Source of the DNA: Planotetraspora mira | GTDB lineage: Bacteria > Actinomycetota > Actinomycetes > Streptosporangiales > Streptosporangiaceae | Assembly: GCF_016863275.1 (NCBI RefSeq) | Contig: NZ_BOOO01000046.1 | Coordinates: forward strand, 1 to 51,438 | Length of the DNA: 51,438 nt | Direction: 5' to 3' | Shown: in pieces, positions 19,007-29,957 of the stretch | How positions within the stretch are numbered: position 1 is the first letter of the stretch | How the letters are laid out: each line of letters begins with the position of its first letter | The notes under the pieces: generated by a model | What the model was told of the DNA's origin: nothing | Seen by the model: the letters and a program-made list of their open reading frames with translations, nothing else | Database searches by the model: none | Made by a program: the position numbers and the translations under genes

Positions 19007-20101
19007 GTGCGACGTGGCGACACCCCCAGCGGTTCCCTTCACGGGGTCTCCGATGGGAGTGCGTACATCTGCGTCGACGAGCTTCCCGACGGGCTCGTCG
19101 CGGCCGACCACGAGGGCCGGATCCTCGTCGTCAACCGGGCCGCCGAGCGGCTGACCGGCGTCGGCCGGCAGACCGCGGTCGGCAGGCACATCACCGATGT
19201 CCTGCCCTTCCGCGATCTCGAAGGCCGTGACTGGTGGAAGTGGCTCGACCCGCGCGGCGGCCTGCGGACCCGCAGTCGCGCGCCGGAACGCCCGCTCAGC
19301 CTCCCCGGCCGCCAGGAGTTACTCGTGGCCGCCCGGTTCGTCCGTACGCCCGAGCGGGGCGGCCCCGTCGCCCGAGTAGTGATCACGATCAGGGACGCGT
19401 CGGCCCGCGCCCGGGTCGAGCGGAGCAGGGCCGACCTCGTCTCCACCGTCGCCCATGAGCTCAGATCCCCCCTGACCAGCGTGAAGGGGTTCACCGCGAC
19501 GCTCCTCGCCAAGTGGGAGCGGTTCACCGACGCCCAGAAACTGGTCATGCTGGAGACGGTGAACGCCGACGCCGACCGCGTCACCCGGCTGATCACCGAG
19601 CTTCTCGACGTGTCCCGGATCGAGTCGGGCCGGCTGCAGGTGCGCCGGCAGGTCGTCGACATCCCCGCCCGGGCCCGGAGGATCATCGCCGGCCGGGTGG
19701 CCGCCGGAGAGCCGGAGGACCGGTTCCGCCTTGAGGTCGACGGCGAACTGCCGGAGACGTGGCTCGACCAGGACAAGATCGACCAGATTCTGGCGAACCT
19801 GGTGGAGAACGGCGTACGACACGGACGCGGTACGGTGTCCGTAGTGGTCGAGCCAGTCGAGTGGGGAGTAGCCGTGTCCGTCCGTGACCAGGGTGAGGGC
19901 GTCGCGCCCGAGCTGGTCGGGCGTGTCTTCCGCCAGTTCTGGCGGGGCAACGGGCGCCGCAGGGGCGGCACAGGGCTCGGCCTGTTCATCGTCAAGGGCC
20001 TGGTCGAGGCGCACGGCGGCACGATCAGTGTGCAGCGCGCCCCCGGCGGCGGTGCGGAGTTCCGATTTATCTTGCCCACCGGGGCTCCTGACTTCGCCTG
20101 A
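19007..20101 (+). CDS. Soluble PAS-domain sensor histidine kinase, orphan
   Basis: A 364-residue kinase without membrane segments. An N-terminal PAS domain (about 20-130, DGLVAADHEGRILVVNRAAERLTG) is followed by HisKA with STVAHELRSPLTSVKGF (phospho-acceptor His150). The HATPase_c domain contains N-box NLVENGVRHGRG, the DQGEGV box and GGTGLGLFIVKGLVEAHGG. The GTG start has GAGGAGG upstream. No response regulator gene is adjacent. A kinase between the SpoU methyltransferase gene and pheS is also seen in Streptomyces, so the partner is presumably elsewhere. The ligand is unknown. Confidence 0.9.
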   Translation: MRRGDTPSGSLHGVSDGSAYICVDELPDGLVAADHEGRILVVNRAAERLTGVGRQTAVGRHITDVLPFRDLEGRDWWKWLDPRGGLRTRSRAPERPLSLPGRQELLVAARFVRTPERGGPVARVVITIRDASARARVERSRADLVSTVAHELRSPLTSVKGFTATLLAKWERFTDAQKLVMLETVNADADRVTRLITELLDVSRIESGRLQVRRQVVDIPARARRIIAGRVAAGEPEDRFRLEVDGELPETWLDQDKIDQILANLVENGVRHGRGTVSVVVEPVEWGVAVSVRDQGEGVAPELVGRVFRQFWRGNGRRRGGTGLGLFIVKGLVEAHGGTISVQRAPGGGAEFRFILPTGAPDFA

Positions 20102-20163
20102 GCTGCGCCGTTCCGCGCGGCTCGCGCAGCGCGGATGACGGCCCGGTGGGCTGATCCCACTAA

Positions 20164-21317
<1,154 letters not shown>

Positions 21318-21318
<1 letters not shown>

Positions 21319-23888
21319 TGAAGGTCCCGCTTTCATGGCTGCGGGAGTATGTCGATCTCCCCGCCGTCACGGCCCACGAGGTTGCCGACAAGCTCACCGC
21401 CGCCGGTCTGAAGCTCGAGTCGATCACCGCGCACGGCCACGAGATCAAGAACGTGGTCGTCGGACGCGTCCTCGCGATCGAGGAGCTGGCCGGTTTCAAG
21501 AAGCCGATCCGGCACTGCCGGGTCGAGGTGGGGGAGGCCGCGCCGCGTGAGATCGTCTGCGGCGCCGTCAACTTCGCCGAGGGCGCCGTGGTCCCGGTCG
21601 CGTTGCCGGGCGCCGTACTCCCAGGCGGTTTCGAGATCGCTTCCCGCAAGACGTACGGCAGGCTGTCCGACGGGATGATCTGCTCGGAGGCCGAGCTCGG
21701 CATCGCCGAGTCGTCCCCGGGCATCCTCCTGCTGCCGCAGGACACGCCCATCGGCGCGGACGTCGTCGAGCTGCTGGGCCTGCGTGACGACGTGCTCGAG
21801 CTGGAGATCACCCCCGACCGGGGGTACGCGCTGTCGATCCGCGGCGTCGCCCGCGAGGCGGCCACCGCGTTCGGCGTGCCGTTCCGCGACCCGGGCGCCG
21901 TCGAGCCGCCGGCTGTGCCGGGCGAGTCGTGGCCGGCGTCGATCGCCGACCCCACGGCCTGCGACCGCTTCGTGCTGCGCTCGGTCTCCGGGTTCGACCC
22001 GGCGGCCGAGAGCCCGCTCTGGATGCGGCTGCGGCTGATGCGCGCGGGGATGCGGCCGGTCTCGCTGGCCGTCGACGTGACGAACTACATCATGCTCGAG
22101 CTCGGGCAGCCGCTCCACGCCTTCGACCGCTCCCGGCTGTCCGGAGGCATCGTGGTGAGGCGGGCGCAGGCGGGCGAGACGCTGGAGACGCTCGACCACG
22201 TCGTCCGTAAGCTCCACGAGGACGACATCCTGATCACCGACGACTCGGGCCCGATCTCGATGGCGGGCACGATGGGCGGCCTGCACACCGAGATCTCCGG
22301 CACGTCCAGCGACATCGTGATCGAGGCCGCGCACTTCTCGGCCACCGGGATCGCGCGGGAGTCCCGCAGGCACAACCTGGTGAGCGAGGCGTCCAAGCGG
22401 TTCGAGCGCGGCGTCGACAGGGAGCTTCCGCTGATCGCGTCGTGGCGTGCCGTACAGCTCCTCGTCGAGCTGGGCGGTGCCACGGCCGAGCCGGGAGTCA
22501 CCCACGCCCAGGTCGAGGCGGCGCCCCTCACGATCACCATCCCGTCGGGTCACCCCGGTCGTGTCGCCGGCCTGCCGTACACGCGGGAGACCGTGATCCG
22601 GCGGCTCGAGCAGGTCGGCTGCACGGTGTCCGACGGCGCCGTCGCGGGCGTCCGCGGGGGGCAGGGCGTCGCCGCCACCGGTGTGGTGTCCAGCGGCGAC
22701 CTGGCCGACAAGCTCGCCGTGCAGGGCGACGACCTGATCACAGTGACGCCGCCGACGTGGCGTCCGGACATGACCGACCCCAATGACCTGGCAGAAGAGG
22801 TCATCAGGCTCGAGGGATACGAGCACCTGCCGTCGGTGCTGCCCGCCGCTCCCGCGGGGGCCGGGCTGACGGAGGCGCAGCGGCTGCGCCGGCGGGCCGG
22901 GCGCGCACTGGCCGCGTCGGGATATGTCGAGGTGTTGTCGTATCCGTTCATCGGCGAGCGCGACCTCGACGGCCTGCAGTTGCCCGAGGGCGACGCGCGC
23001 AGGAGGGTGAGCCGGCTGGTCAACCCGCTGAGCGAGGACGAGCCGTTCATGCGGACCACGCTGCTGCCCGGCCTGCTGAAGACGCTCGTCCGCAACGCGG
23101 GGCGCGGGTTCGGCGATGTCGCACTGTTCGAGATCGGGCTGGTCTACCGGCCGGAAGCGGACGCTCCGGCGACGGCGCCGGTGCTCGCGGTCGACCGCAG
23201 GCCGATTCCCGAGGAGCTCGCTGAGATCGAGAAGGCGCTGCCGCGGCAGCCGCTCCGGGTCGCCGTGGTGCTCGCAGGGGAGTTCGAGCGGTCGGGCTGG
23301 TGGGGCCAGGGTCGCCAGGCGTCCTGGGCGGACGCCGTGGAGGCCGCGCGCACACTGGCCCGTGCGGCCGGAGTCGAGCTCGGCGTCTCGGCGGACCAGC
23401 ACGAGCCGTGGCATCCCGGGCGTTGCGCCCTCCTGACCGTGGCCGACCCCGTCACCGGCGAGTCGGTGACGGTGGGTCACGCGGGTGAGTTGCACCCGCG
23501 CGTCGTCGAGGCGTACGGCCTGCCTCCGCGCACGGCGGCGATGGAGCTGGAGTTGTCCGCGATTCCGTTGTCGGGCCCGGTGCAGACGCCCGTCGTGTCC
23601 GCCTATCCGGTGGCCACGCAGGACGTCGCGCTGATCGTGCCGGCGGACACGCCGGTCGCGACGGTGGAGGCCGCGCTGCATGAGGGGGCCGGGGACCTGC
23701 TCGAGGCCATCCGGCTGTTCGACGTCTACACGGGGGAGCAGGTGGGCGAGGGCAACAAGTCGCTGGCCTACAGCCTGCGGTTCCGGGCCGGCGACCGTAC
23801 GCTCACCGTCGAGGAGACGACGGCGGCTCGTGACGCCGCCGTGGCCCTCGCCGCCGAGCGGACCGGAGCCCAACTCCGCGGAGCCTGA
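21318..23888 (+). CDS. pheT: Phenylalanyl-tRNA synthetase beta subunit
   Basis: An 856-residue subunit for tRNA binding and editing. The N-terminus [15 protein letters not shown] is standard. A tRNA-binding OB domain follows (about 40-150, [21 protein letters not shown]). The B3/B4 editing domain (about 205-390) includes [17 protein letters not shown] and [20 protein letters not shown]. The B5 region (about 400-490) and a catalytic-like core (about 500-750) follow. The C-terminal ferredoxin-fold anticodon-binding domain starts near residue 760 ([15 protein letters not shown]). The start at 21318 overlaps pheS. Repeat array 3 begins 57 bp after the stop, with no ordinary terminator in between. 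Confidence 0.96.
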
Positions 23889-23944
23889 CCCGTTGGGCCG
23901 CGCCCTTTGGAGGCGTGCCCCTCGGGGGCGCGCGCTCCTTGGGG

Positions 23945-24351
23945 CGTGATCATGCACAAGTTCGGTGGTAGGCCTGCTGACCAGCCCCGACCTTGTGCGT
24001 GATCATGCATGGATTCGGGGAAAGGCGCGCCTGCCAGCGGAGATGTCGCGCGTGATCATGCACAGATTCGCTCGTACGGGTACTGGCCAGGCCTGATGCA
24101 TTTCGTGATCATGCACAGGTTCGGTGATTGGTGCGTTGTTCAGGCCTTATGCGTGTGGTGATCATGCAAATCTACTTGTTTGCATGATCACCACATGTGT
24201 AGTGCCAGGTCGCGGCGGGTTTCTCCGAAAGTGCGCATGATCACGACTGGGAAACTGGCCGCTCAGGGCGGCTGTTTCCGAACCTGTGCATGATCACGCT
24301 TGGTGGATGGGCTGGTCAGGTCGGCGATTTCCGAACCTGTGCATGATCACG
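23945..24351. repeat. 53-bp repeat array 3, convergent arms with central hairpin
   Basis: Forward cores have GATC at 23948, 24001, 24054, 24107 and 24160. Inverted cores have it at 24186, 24239, 24292 and 24345. Every step is 53 bp. Box A is strongly kept, with single changes in some units (ATGCAT, ATGCGC). Box B is recognisable at unit positions 31-38 in most units. The innermost cores are 26 bp apart, half a unit, inside a hairpin. The array fills the gap between the convergent 3' ends of pheT and the acylase gene; its right end is 17 bp from the acylase stop codon. Confidence 0.93.
24155..24194. other. Perfect 16-bp hairpin at the turn-over point of array 3
   Basis: GTGGTGATCATGCAAA (24155-24170) pairs exactly with 24179-24194 around the 8-base loop TCTACTTG, and wobble pairs can extend the stem outward. 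It contains the two innermost box A cores in near-native form (GATCATGCAA). The same kind of centre is found in array 2, with a different stem sequence. Confidence 0.9.
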
Positions 24352-24368
24352 CAGAGGTTATGGGGGGG

Positions 24369-27300
24369 TTATTTGCTGTAGAGCTCTAGTTCGTAGAGGG
24401 AGTAGCCGTAGGTGGTGCCTCGTTTGACTCCTTGCATGCGGACGTATCGGGCGTTGACCGGGGTGAAGGACACGTTGTCGATCCCGCCGTTCCCGCTGGT
24501 CGTCGAGTACGCGGGGGTCCAGGTGACGCCGTCGGTCGACGTGTCGATCCGGTACGACGAGCCGTAGGCCGCCTCCCAGCGGAGGATCGCCCGTCCCACG
24601 CTCTTGGCCGAGCCGAGATCCACCTGGATGTACTGGTTGTCGGTCCAGTCGCTCGCCCAGCGACTGGCGGGGTCGCCGTCGATGGCCTTCGCCGGCGTGT
24701 TCGGGCTCTGCGTGCCGTTCGCGCTCGCCGTCGCTCCCGCCGCCAGATTGCCGATCGAGTCCCCACGGTGGGCGGGGAACGAGACCACCTGCTGGTAGGT
24801 CGGCCGGTTCTGCCACGAGATCAGCGGGTGCTTGACCCCGCCTAGCGGCGACTGCTGGATGGCGTCGGCACACCACTGGTTGCCCGCGGCGCACGACGCG
24901 TCTCCCGGGTAGGTGGTGGCCGCCGGCTCGGCCAGTGCCGCGGACAGGCTGTTCAGCAGGACCGTACGGCAGGCCGCGACGGTGTCACCGCAGAACTTGG
25001 CCGGCAGGGGAGAGGCCACCTGGTCGCCGAGCACGTTGCGGACGTCCTTGTCGACATAGCCCCACCAGCCGTACTGGAACGAGGAGCCCTTGTGGGTCTG
25101 CGCCTCGTTCGCGGAGGTCGGGAAGGAGGACAGGTCGCCCTGCTGCTGCCCGGAAGGTGACTCGTTGATCTGCAGCGCGTGGACCAGGGACTGGTACAGC
25201 CCGTCGCCGAGGCCCGGCTTGAACTGGGCCCGGACGAGCTTCGGCCACCACGCGTCGAAGATGCGGATGGCGTCGGCGTTCGCGTACGTCTTGCTTCCGG
25301 GGGAGGTCTCGACCCGCTTGGCCCCGGACGACGCCCACGACGACAGCTTCGACACCGCCGACGCGAGGGCCGGGTCGGTCACGGCCGTGCTCTTGAGCAC
25401 CCGGAGCAGGTTGGGCAGGACCTTCGTGCCGCGCAGGTCGGTCGTCGCGGCGGACGCCATGATCTTCACGGTGCCGCTGCGGTCGAGGGTTCCCGAGGCG
25501 AGGGCGGCCTTGACCGGAGCGTCGAGCAGATCCGCGCGGTGGACGGGCCCGAAGCTGAAGTTGCCGTCCGCCGAGCCGTAGTCCTTGGCCTGCTTGTTGT
25601 TCCAGCTGACGAAGTAGTCCTGGTTGACCGCCTGGGGATGGGTGCTCGGAGCCGCGTAGTCGGCGGTGTTCGTCGAGGGATCGTATCCGGCCCACTCATG
25701 CGCGGCGTCGGCCGTCATGGGCAGGTTGGGGTCGGACACGGCCGACCTCACCGGGTCGCTCCCGGACATGAAGTACGCGGTGTCGGCCGAGTTCACGTAG
25801 AACCAGTTGAACGCGAAGCCGATCGTGGAGGCGGAGTTCTGGAACGCGGCCGCCGATCCCATCTCGGCGGGGTCGTTGAACATCTGGAAGCCGATCGCCG
25901 AGTCGGCCTCGTGCTGGTAGGTCGAGCGCAGCGTCGTGAAGGCCGTGGGGACACCGCCCACTGTGCCGCGCCAGCTCACCAGTCCGTACTTGGTCCGTTT
26001 GATCACAAGGTCGTAGGACCCGGCCGCGGTGGAGTCGGCCGTGGTCGGCTTCCAGGAGTTGGTCTTCTTCAACGTCTCCATGGCCGTGCAGGTGCCCTGG
26101 TAGAGGTAGTAGTTCGACGACGTCGTGGGCGCCCCGCCGTTCGGGTCGCAGAGCGTGATCGAATACGTGTCGGTGATGTCCTGCAGGCTCGAGGTGGCAC
26201 TCCAGGCGTAGTCGGTTCCGCGGCCGAGCAGGACGTACAGGCTCAGCCCCGAGAAGGCGGCGCCGCGTGCCCGGATGCCCGGGCCGGACAGTTCCTCCAG
26301 CATGAGCAACTGCGGTGCGAAGTAGCCGGTCTGCGGGCCGAACACGGCGATCGGGTGGCCGGTCGCGGATTTGTCCGCCGAGACGACGATGGCGTTCGAC
26401 ATGCTCGGCTTGCTGTTGTCGACGGTCAGGCCGGTGAGGGCGCTGGTCGCCGCGGTGGTGGAGGAGGTGGCCGTGCCCTTCTCGTTCTCGGTGATGTCCA
26501 CGGGCGTCGTCGTGGCGTCGGGCAGGACGACTCCGGTCGCTCCGGCCGGGGCGTCCCCTGAGGGGAAGCTCTGCCCGTCATGCAGGGTCAGCACGGTCTC
26601 CGGGTCGTTCTGCTCACGGAAGGCCTGCCACACCTGGTCGCCGACGGCCGTGCCGTACTTGGCCCGGGCCGCGACCCTGACCAGGGCCGACTGCATCTCG
26701 GCTCCGCCGCCACCGCCGAAGAGGCCGCCGATCACACCCGCGATCGCGACCAGGTCGGTCATCTGGAAGTCGACGGGCCCGCCCGCGTTGGTGATCGCGT
26801 CCATGTGGCCGGTCACGACGTACTCACCCGGGCAGTTCCGGTTGGCCATGCAGTAGTCGATGTAGGAGTTGATCCCGGCGATGTAGCTCTGGACGTCGGA
26901 GTACAGTTGCGCGCCGCGCGGCCCGGAGTTCCTGAGCCGGTCGATCTGCGCCTGGAGGTCGGCCTCGGTGTAGGGGGAGTTGCGCCAGACGCTCTGCTCC
27001 AGTTCCCTGTTGCCCATCGCGCCCCCGGCGAAGGGGGTCAGCTCGCCCCGGCCGACGTGGCGCATCAGGTCCATCAGCCACAGGCGGTCCTGCGCACCGG
27101 CGTACCCGGCGCCGAACATCGTGCCCGAACGGGTCGTGCCGGTGATGTGCGGGACGCCGGTCGCCTTGTCGCGGACGATCGTCACGTCGGACCGGGGGCT
27201 GATCGTGCTCTCCACCTGGCCGGCGGGCACGCCGAACCCGCTGTCGTTGAAGAAGTTCGTGATCTGGTCGTCGGTCAGCCCGGTGTAGCCGGAGATCAGA

Positions 27301-27545
27301 CCGGCGTACTTGCTCAGCTGGTCGGTGCTGTGGGTGGGGAAGGTGCCGAAGCCCTGGTTGCCGAGAATCTCGATGAGGGTGGCGTTGCCGTTCTGGCCGG
27401 GCGGCAGCACGTCGGCACACTGGCCGAGGCAGTAGTCGTCCGGAGGGAAGGCGGGTGCCGCCGAGGCGGGCACGGCCGGGAGGCCGAGAGCGAGCAGGGC
27501 GAACGCGGCGGCGGCCGTGATCGCCCGTCGAAGGCGCGCGTGCAT
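24369..27545 (-). CDS. Secreted penicillin acylase-family N-terminal-nucleophile hydrolase with C-terminal discoidin-type domain
   Basis: A 1058-residue exported amidohydrolase. The Sec signal peptide spans about residues 1-30 (AFALLALGLPAVPASAA). The alpha-chain region includes VTIVRDKATGVPHITG and AQDRLWLMDLMRHVGRGEL. The predicted autocatalytic site precedes Ser383 in SMSNAIVVSADKSATGHPI, so the beta chain would start with Ser383-Asn384. A C-terminal F5/8 type C-like module (about 935-1058, ending RYVRMQGVKRGTTYGYSLYE) suggests binding to carbohydrate or cell envelope. Family members hydrolyse amides such as beta-lactam side chains, acyl-homoserine lactones or lipopeptides; the substrate here is open. 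It converges on pheT across repeat array 3. Confidence 0.9.
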   Translation of the reverse strand: MHARLRRAITAAAAFALLALGLPAVPASAAPAFPPDDYCLGQCADVLPPGQNGNATLIEILGNQGFGTFPTHSTDQLSKYAGLISGYTGLTDDQITNFFNDSGFGVPAGQVESTISPRSDVTIVRDKATGVPHITGTTRSGTMFGAGYAGAQDRLWLMDLMRHVGRGELTPFAGGAMGNRELEQSVWRNSPYTEADLQAQIDRLRNSGPRGAQLYSDVQSYIAGINSYIDYCMANRNCPGEYVVTGHMDAITNAGGPVDFQMTDLVAIAGVIGGLFGGGGGAEMQSALVRVAARAKYGTAVGDQVWQAFREQNDPETVLTLHDGQSFPSGDAPAGATGVVLPDATTTPVDITENEKGTATSSTTAATSALTGLTVDNSKPSMSNAIVVSADKSATGHPIAVFGPQTGYFAPQLLMLEELSGPGIRARGAAFSGLSLYVLLGRGTDYAWSATSSLQDITDTYSITLCDPNGGAPTTSSNYYLYQGTCTAMETLKKTNSWKPTTADSTAAGSYDLVIKRTKYGLVSWRGTVGGVPTAFTTLRSTYQHEADSAIGFQMFNDPAEMGSAAAFQNSASTIGFAFNWFYVNSADTAYFMSGSDPVRSAVSDPNLPMTADAAHEWAGYDPSTNTADYAAPSTHPQAVNQDYFVSWNNKQAKDYGSADGNFSFGPVHRADLLDAPVKAALASGTLDRSGTVKIMASAATTDLRGTKVLPNLLRVLKSTAVTDPALASAVSKLSSWASSGAKRVETSPGSKTYANADAIRIFDAWWPKLVRAQFKPGLGDGLYQSLVHALQINESPSGQQQGDLSSFPTSANEAQTHKGSSFQYGWWGYVDKDVRNVLGDQVASPLPAKFCGDTVAACRTVLLNSLSAALAEPAATTYPGDASCAAGNQWCADAIQQSPLGGVKHPLISWQNRPTYQQVVSFPAHRGDSIGNLAAGATASANGTQSPNTPAKAIDGDPASRWASDWTDNQYIQVDLGSAKSVGRAILRWEAAYGSSYRIDTSTDGVTWTPAYSTTSGNGGIDNVSFTPVNARYVRMQGVKRGTTYGYSLYELELYSK

Positions 27546-27794
27546 GCGGGAACTACCCTTCGCGAGGTCGGGGGGTGAAGGGACAGCAGACGATGCTGTT
27601 CACGCGCGCGAACATGAGTGGGGCTCACTTCGGGACGATACTCGTTGGTAACCATTGGGGCAATGGGGAAGTGAAGGGCATCTGTGACTGCCCCTGATCA
27701 CTCCGGTGAGATCGTTCTGTCACGGAGACCTTTCCGTTCGGACACAGGTCCGGTACGGCTGAACCCGGCAGGGGAGGCCCGTCGTGTTGGTGGT
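27546..27794. promoter_or_regulatory. Divergent intergenic region, acylase / lipoprotein
   Basis: These 249 bp lie between two divergent genes and must hold both promoters. A small palindrome TGGTAACCA occurs near 27645-27654 with a TATCGT-like box on the minus strand beside it, a possible acylase promoter or operator. No convincing -35/-10 pair could be assigned for the lipoprotein gene. Confidence 0.35.
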
Positions 27795-28760
27795 ATGAGG
27801 CTTCTCGTGTTCATCGGCGCCGCCCTTGTCGCGCTCACGGCGTGTGGGACGGCGGAACCGCCCACGCGTGCCATCCCGCAGACCCCTTCCGCGGGATCAC
27901 CCGGCACCTCCACCGCCGCGGCGCCGTCCGCTCCGAAGTCGTGTCCGGGACAATGGGGCGGCGACGGGATCGGGGGCTGGGTGCCCGCGGCCTCGGATGT
28001 CGCCGGAGCCGCGGAGTCGCTCGTTCCCGGCTCCCCTGTCGAGGCGTTGATCTGTGCGTATCCCGGCGACAACACGAACCCGGGCGGCGAGCGCCTGGCC
28101 GGGACGCGCACGCTGAAGGACGGCGCCGGTCAACTGGCCCGAGACCTCGGCTACCTCCCGGTCGGCTCGACGGACAGCGGCGCGTGCACCGCCATGGGCG
28201 GACCGATGACGAACTACCTCATCCGGTTCGGCTACGCCGACGGGCGGTCGCTGTGGGTGGGCAGCGCCGAGGAGGTCAACCACTGTGCGATGACGACGAA
28301 CGGCACCGCCGGCAGCAGCACGTATGTAGGCGACCGCATCACCGACGCCTACCGGAAGGGACCGGCGACGTCCGCTCGCGAGAAGGACCCGTGCCGCACG
28401 TGGATGGCACGCCGTGGACAGAACGCACGAATGGTCCCCGACGAGCCCACATCACTGGTGGTCTGCCGGCTCGACCCGCAGGGCGGGCAGGCGTCCCGGA
28501 CGGAGTATGGAACCGACGTGGCCAGGCAGTTGGCCACCACGTTGAACGCCTTGGACACCCGCCCGAGCGACAACAGTTGCCGGCAGACCGAGGGCGCGGA
28601 TCCCGGCGTCATCCTCCGTCTCGTGTTCGGTTACGCCGACGGGCCCCCGACGGCCGTCATGGTCCAGGCATTCTGCACGCCCTCCGTGAACAACGGGCTG
28701 CTCCAGGCGGACGGCGACGATCGGCTTCACCAGGAGGCCACGCGTCTCGCCCCCCGCTGA
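27795..28760 (+). CDS. Putative lipoprotein with internal duplication, unknown function
   Basis: A 321-residue protein with a lipoprotein signal, MRLLVFIGAALVALTACG; the lipobox is LTAC with the Cys at residue 17. A Ser/Thr/Pro/Ala linker (18-50) follows. The rest appears to be two copies of a domain of about 100 residues. Each has a Cys-containing strand, then an aligned RFGYADG (first copy) or VFGYADG (second copy), then HCAM or FCTP before an NG. Three Cys per copy suggest disulfides outside the cell. I do not recognise the family. The ATG at 27795 is chosen because it begins the signal peptide; the longer reading does not. Confidence 0.7.
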   Translation: MRLLVFIGAALVALTACGTAEPPTRAIPQTPSAGSPGTSTAAAPSAPKSCPGQWGGDGIGGWVPAASDVAGAAESLVPGSPVEALICAYPGDNTNPGGERLAGTRTLKDGAGQLARDLGYLPVGSTDSGACTAMGGPMTNYLIRFGYADGRSLWVGSAEEVNHCAMTTNGTAGSSTYVGDRITDAYRKGPATSAREKDPCRTWMARRGQNARMVPDEPTSLVVCRLDPQGGQASRTEYGTDVARQLATTLNALDTRPSDNSCRQTEGADPGVILRLVFGYADGPPTAVMVQAFCTPSVNNGLLQADGDDRLHQEATRLAPR

Positions 28761-28811
28761 GCCCGGCAGGCGGCCGCCCCGAATGCTGCGGGAAAATCCG
28801 GGCGCGACCCG

Positions 28812-29957
28812 TCAGCGAGACCGGCGGGCGTTGAGCCGGGCGGCCTGGCGCGTCAGGTGGTCGCGCTCGGCGAGGTTGGGTGCCTGGTGGGCCGCCTCGG
28901 CGTACAGCCGTGCCGCCGTCGCCAGGTCGCCGTCGCGCTCGTGGAGGTACGCCGCCACCGCGGTATGGCGGGGCAGCGAGTTGTCCAGCGCCGCGAGCGC
29001 CGCCAGGCCGGCGCGCGGTCCGTCGGCCTCGCCGACGGCCACCGCGCGGTTGAGCCGGACGACCGGGCTGTCGGTCAGGCGGGCGAGTTCGTCGTACCAC
29101 TCGACGATCTGCACCCAGTCGGTCTCCCCGGCGGTGGGCGCGTCAGCGTGGAGTGCCGCGATGGCGGCCTGGGCCTGGAACTCGCCCAGCCGGTCGTGGG
29201 CGAGGGCCGCCTGCAGGATCTCGACGCCCTCGGCGATCGACTCGGTGTCCCACCGGCCGCGGTCCTGCTCGGCGAGCGTCACCAGGCTGCCGTCGGGCGC
29301 GGTCCGGGCGGCGCGCCGGGCATGGTGGAGCAGCATGAGGGCGAGCAGCCCCGCCACCTCGGGATGGTCGATCGCGGCCGCGAGCTTCCGGGTGAGCCGG
29401 ATGGCCTCGGCGGCGAGGTCGACGTCGCCGGAGTAGCCCTCGTTGAAGACCAGGTAGAGGACGCGCAGCACGGTGGCGACGTCGCCGGGCTGGTCGAACC
29501 GCACGCCGGAGACGGTGCGCTTGGCCCGGCTGATGCGCTGCGCCATGGTCGCCTCGGGCACCAGGTAGGCCTGGGCGATCTGACGGGTGGTCAGCCCGCC
29601 GACGGCGCGTAGCGTGAGCGCGACCGCGGACGACGGCGTCAGCGACGGGTGGGCGCACAGGAAGTAGAGCTGGAGCGTGTCGTCCACCGCGGACGCGGGC
29701 CCGGGCGCCGGCTCCTCGTCGACGAGGTCCTCACGCCGGCGGCGGGCGGTGTCCGCCCGGGTCGCGTCGAGGAACCGGTTCCAGGCCACGGTGACCAGCC
29801 AGCCCTTCGGGTCCCGAGGTGGGTCGGCCGGCCAGACGTGGACCGCTTTGACCAGCGCGTCCTGCACGGCGTCCTCGGCCGCCGCGAAGTCGGCTCCGCG
29901 GCGGACGAGGATCCCGAGCACGCTCGGCGTGAGGCTTCGGAGCAGGATCTCGTTCAC
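28812..29957 (-). CDS. ECF42-type RNA polymerase sigma factor with C-terminal extension
   Basis: A 381-residue ECF sigma factor. Region 2 is FAAAEDAVQDALVKAVHVWP with PKGWLVTVAWNRFLDATRAD. Region 4 is VGGLTTRQIAQAYLVPEATMAQRISRAKR (helix-turn-helix). From about residue 175 a long TPR-like extension follows (YLVFNEGYSGD, LLALMLLHHARRAAR, DWVQIVEWYDELARLTDSPVVRLNRAVAV). This layout defines the ECF42 group, which lacks an anti-sigma factor and is controlled through its extension. The GTG at 29957 overlaps the stop of the DGPF gene (GTGA); a GTG 12 bp upstream is possible. It shares an operon with its DGPF partner. Confidence 0.9.
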   Translation of the reverse strand: MNEILLRSLTPSVLGILVRRGADFAAAEDAVQDALVKAVHVWPADPPRDPKGWLVTVAWNRFLDATRADTARRRREDLVDEEPAPGPASAVDDTLQLYFLCAHPSLTPSSAVALTLRAVGGLTTRQIAQAYLVPEATMAQRISRAKRTVSGVRFDQPGDVATVLRVLYLVFNEGYSGDVDLAAEAIRLTRKLAAAIDHPEVAGLLALMLLHHARRAARTAPDGSLVTLAEQDRGRWDTESIAEGVEILQAALAHDRLGEFQAQAAIAALHADAPTAGETDWVQIVEWYDELARLTDSPVVRLNRAVAVGEADGPRAGLAALAALDNSLPRHTAVAAYLHERDGDLATAARLYAEAAHQAPNLAERDHLTRQAARLNARRSR

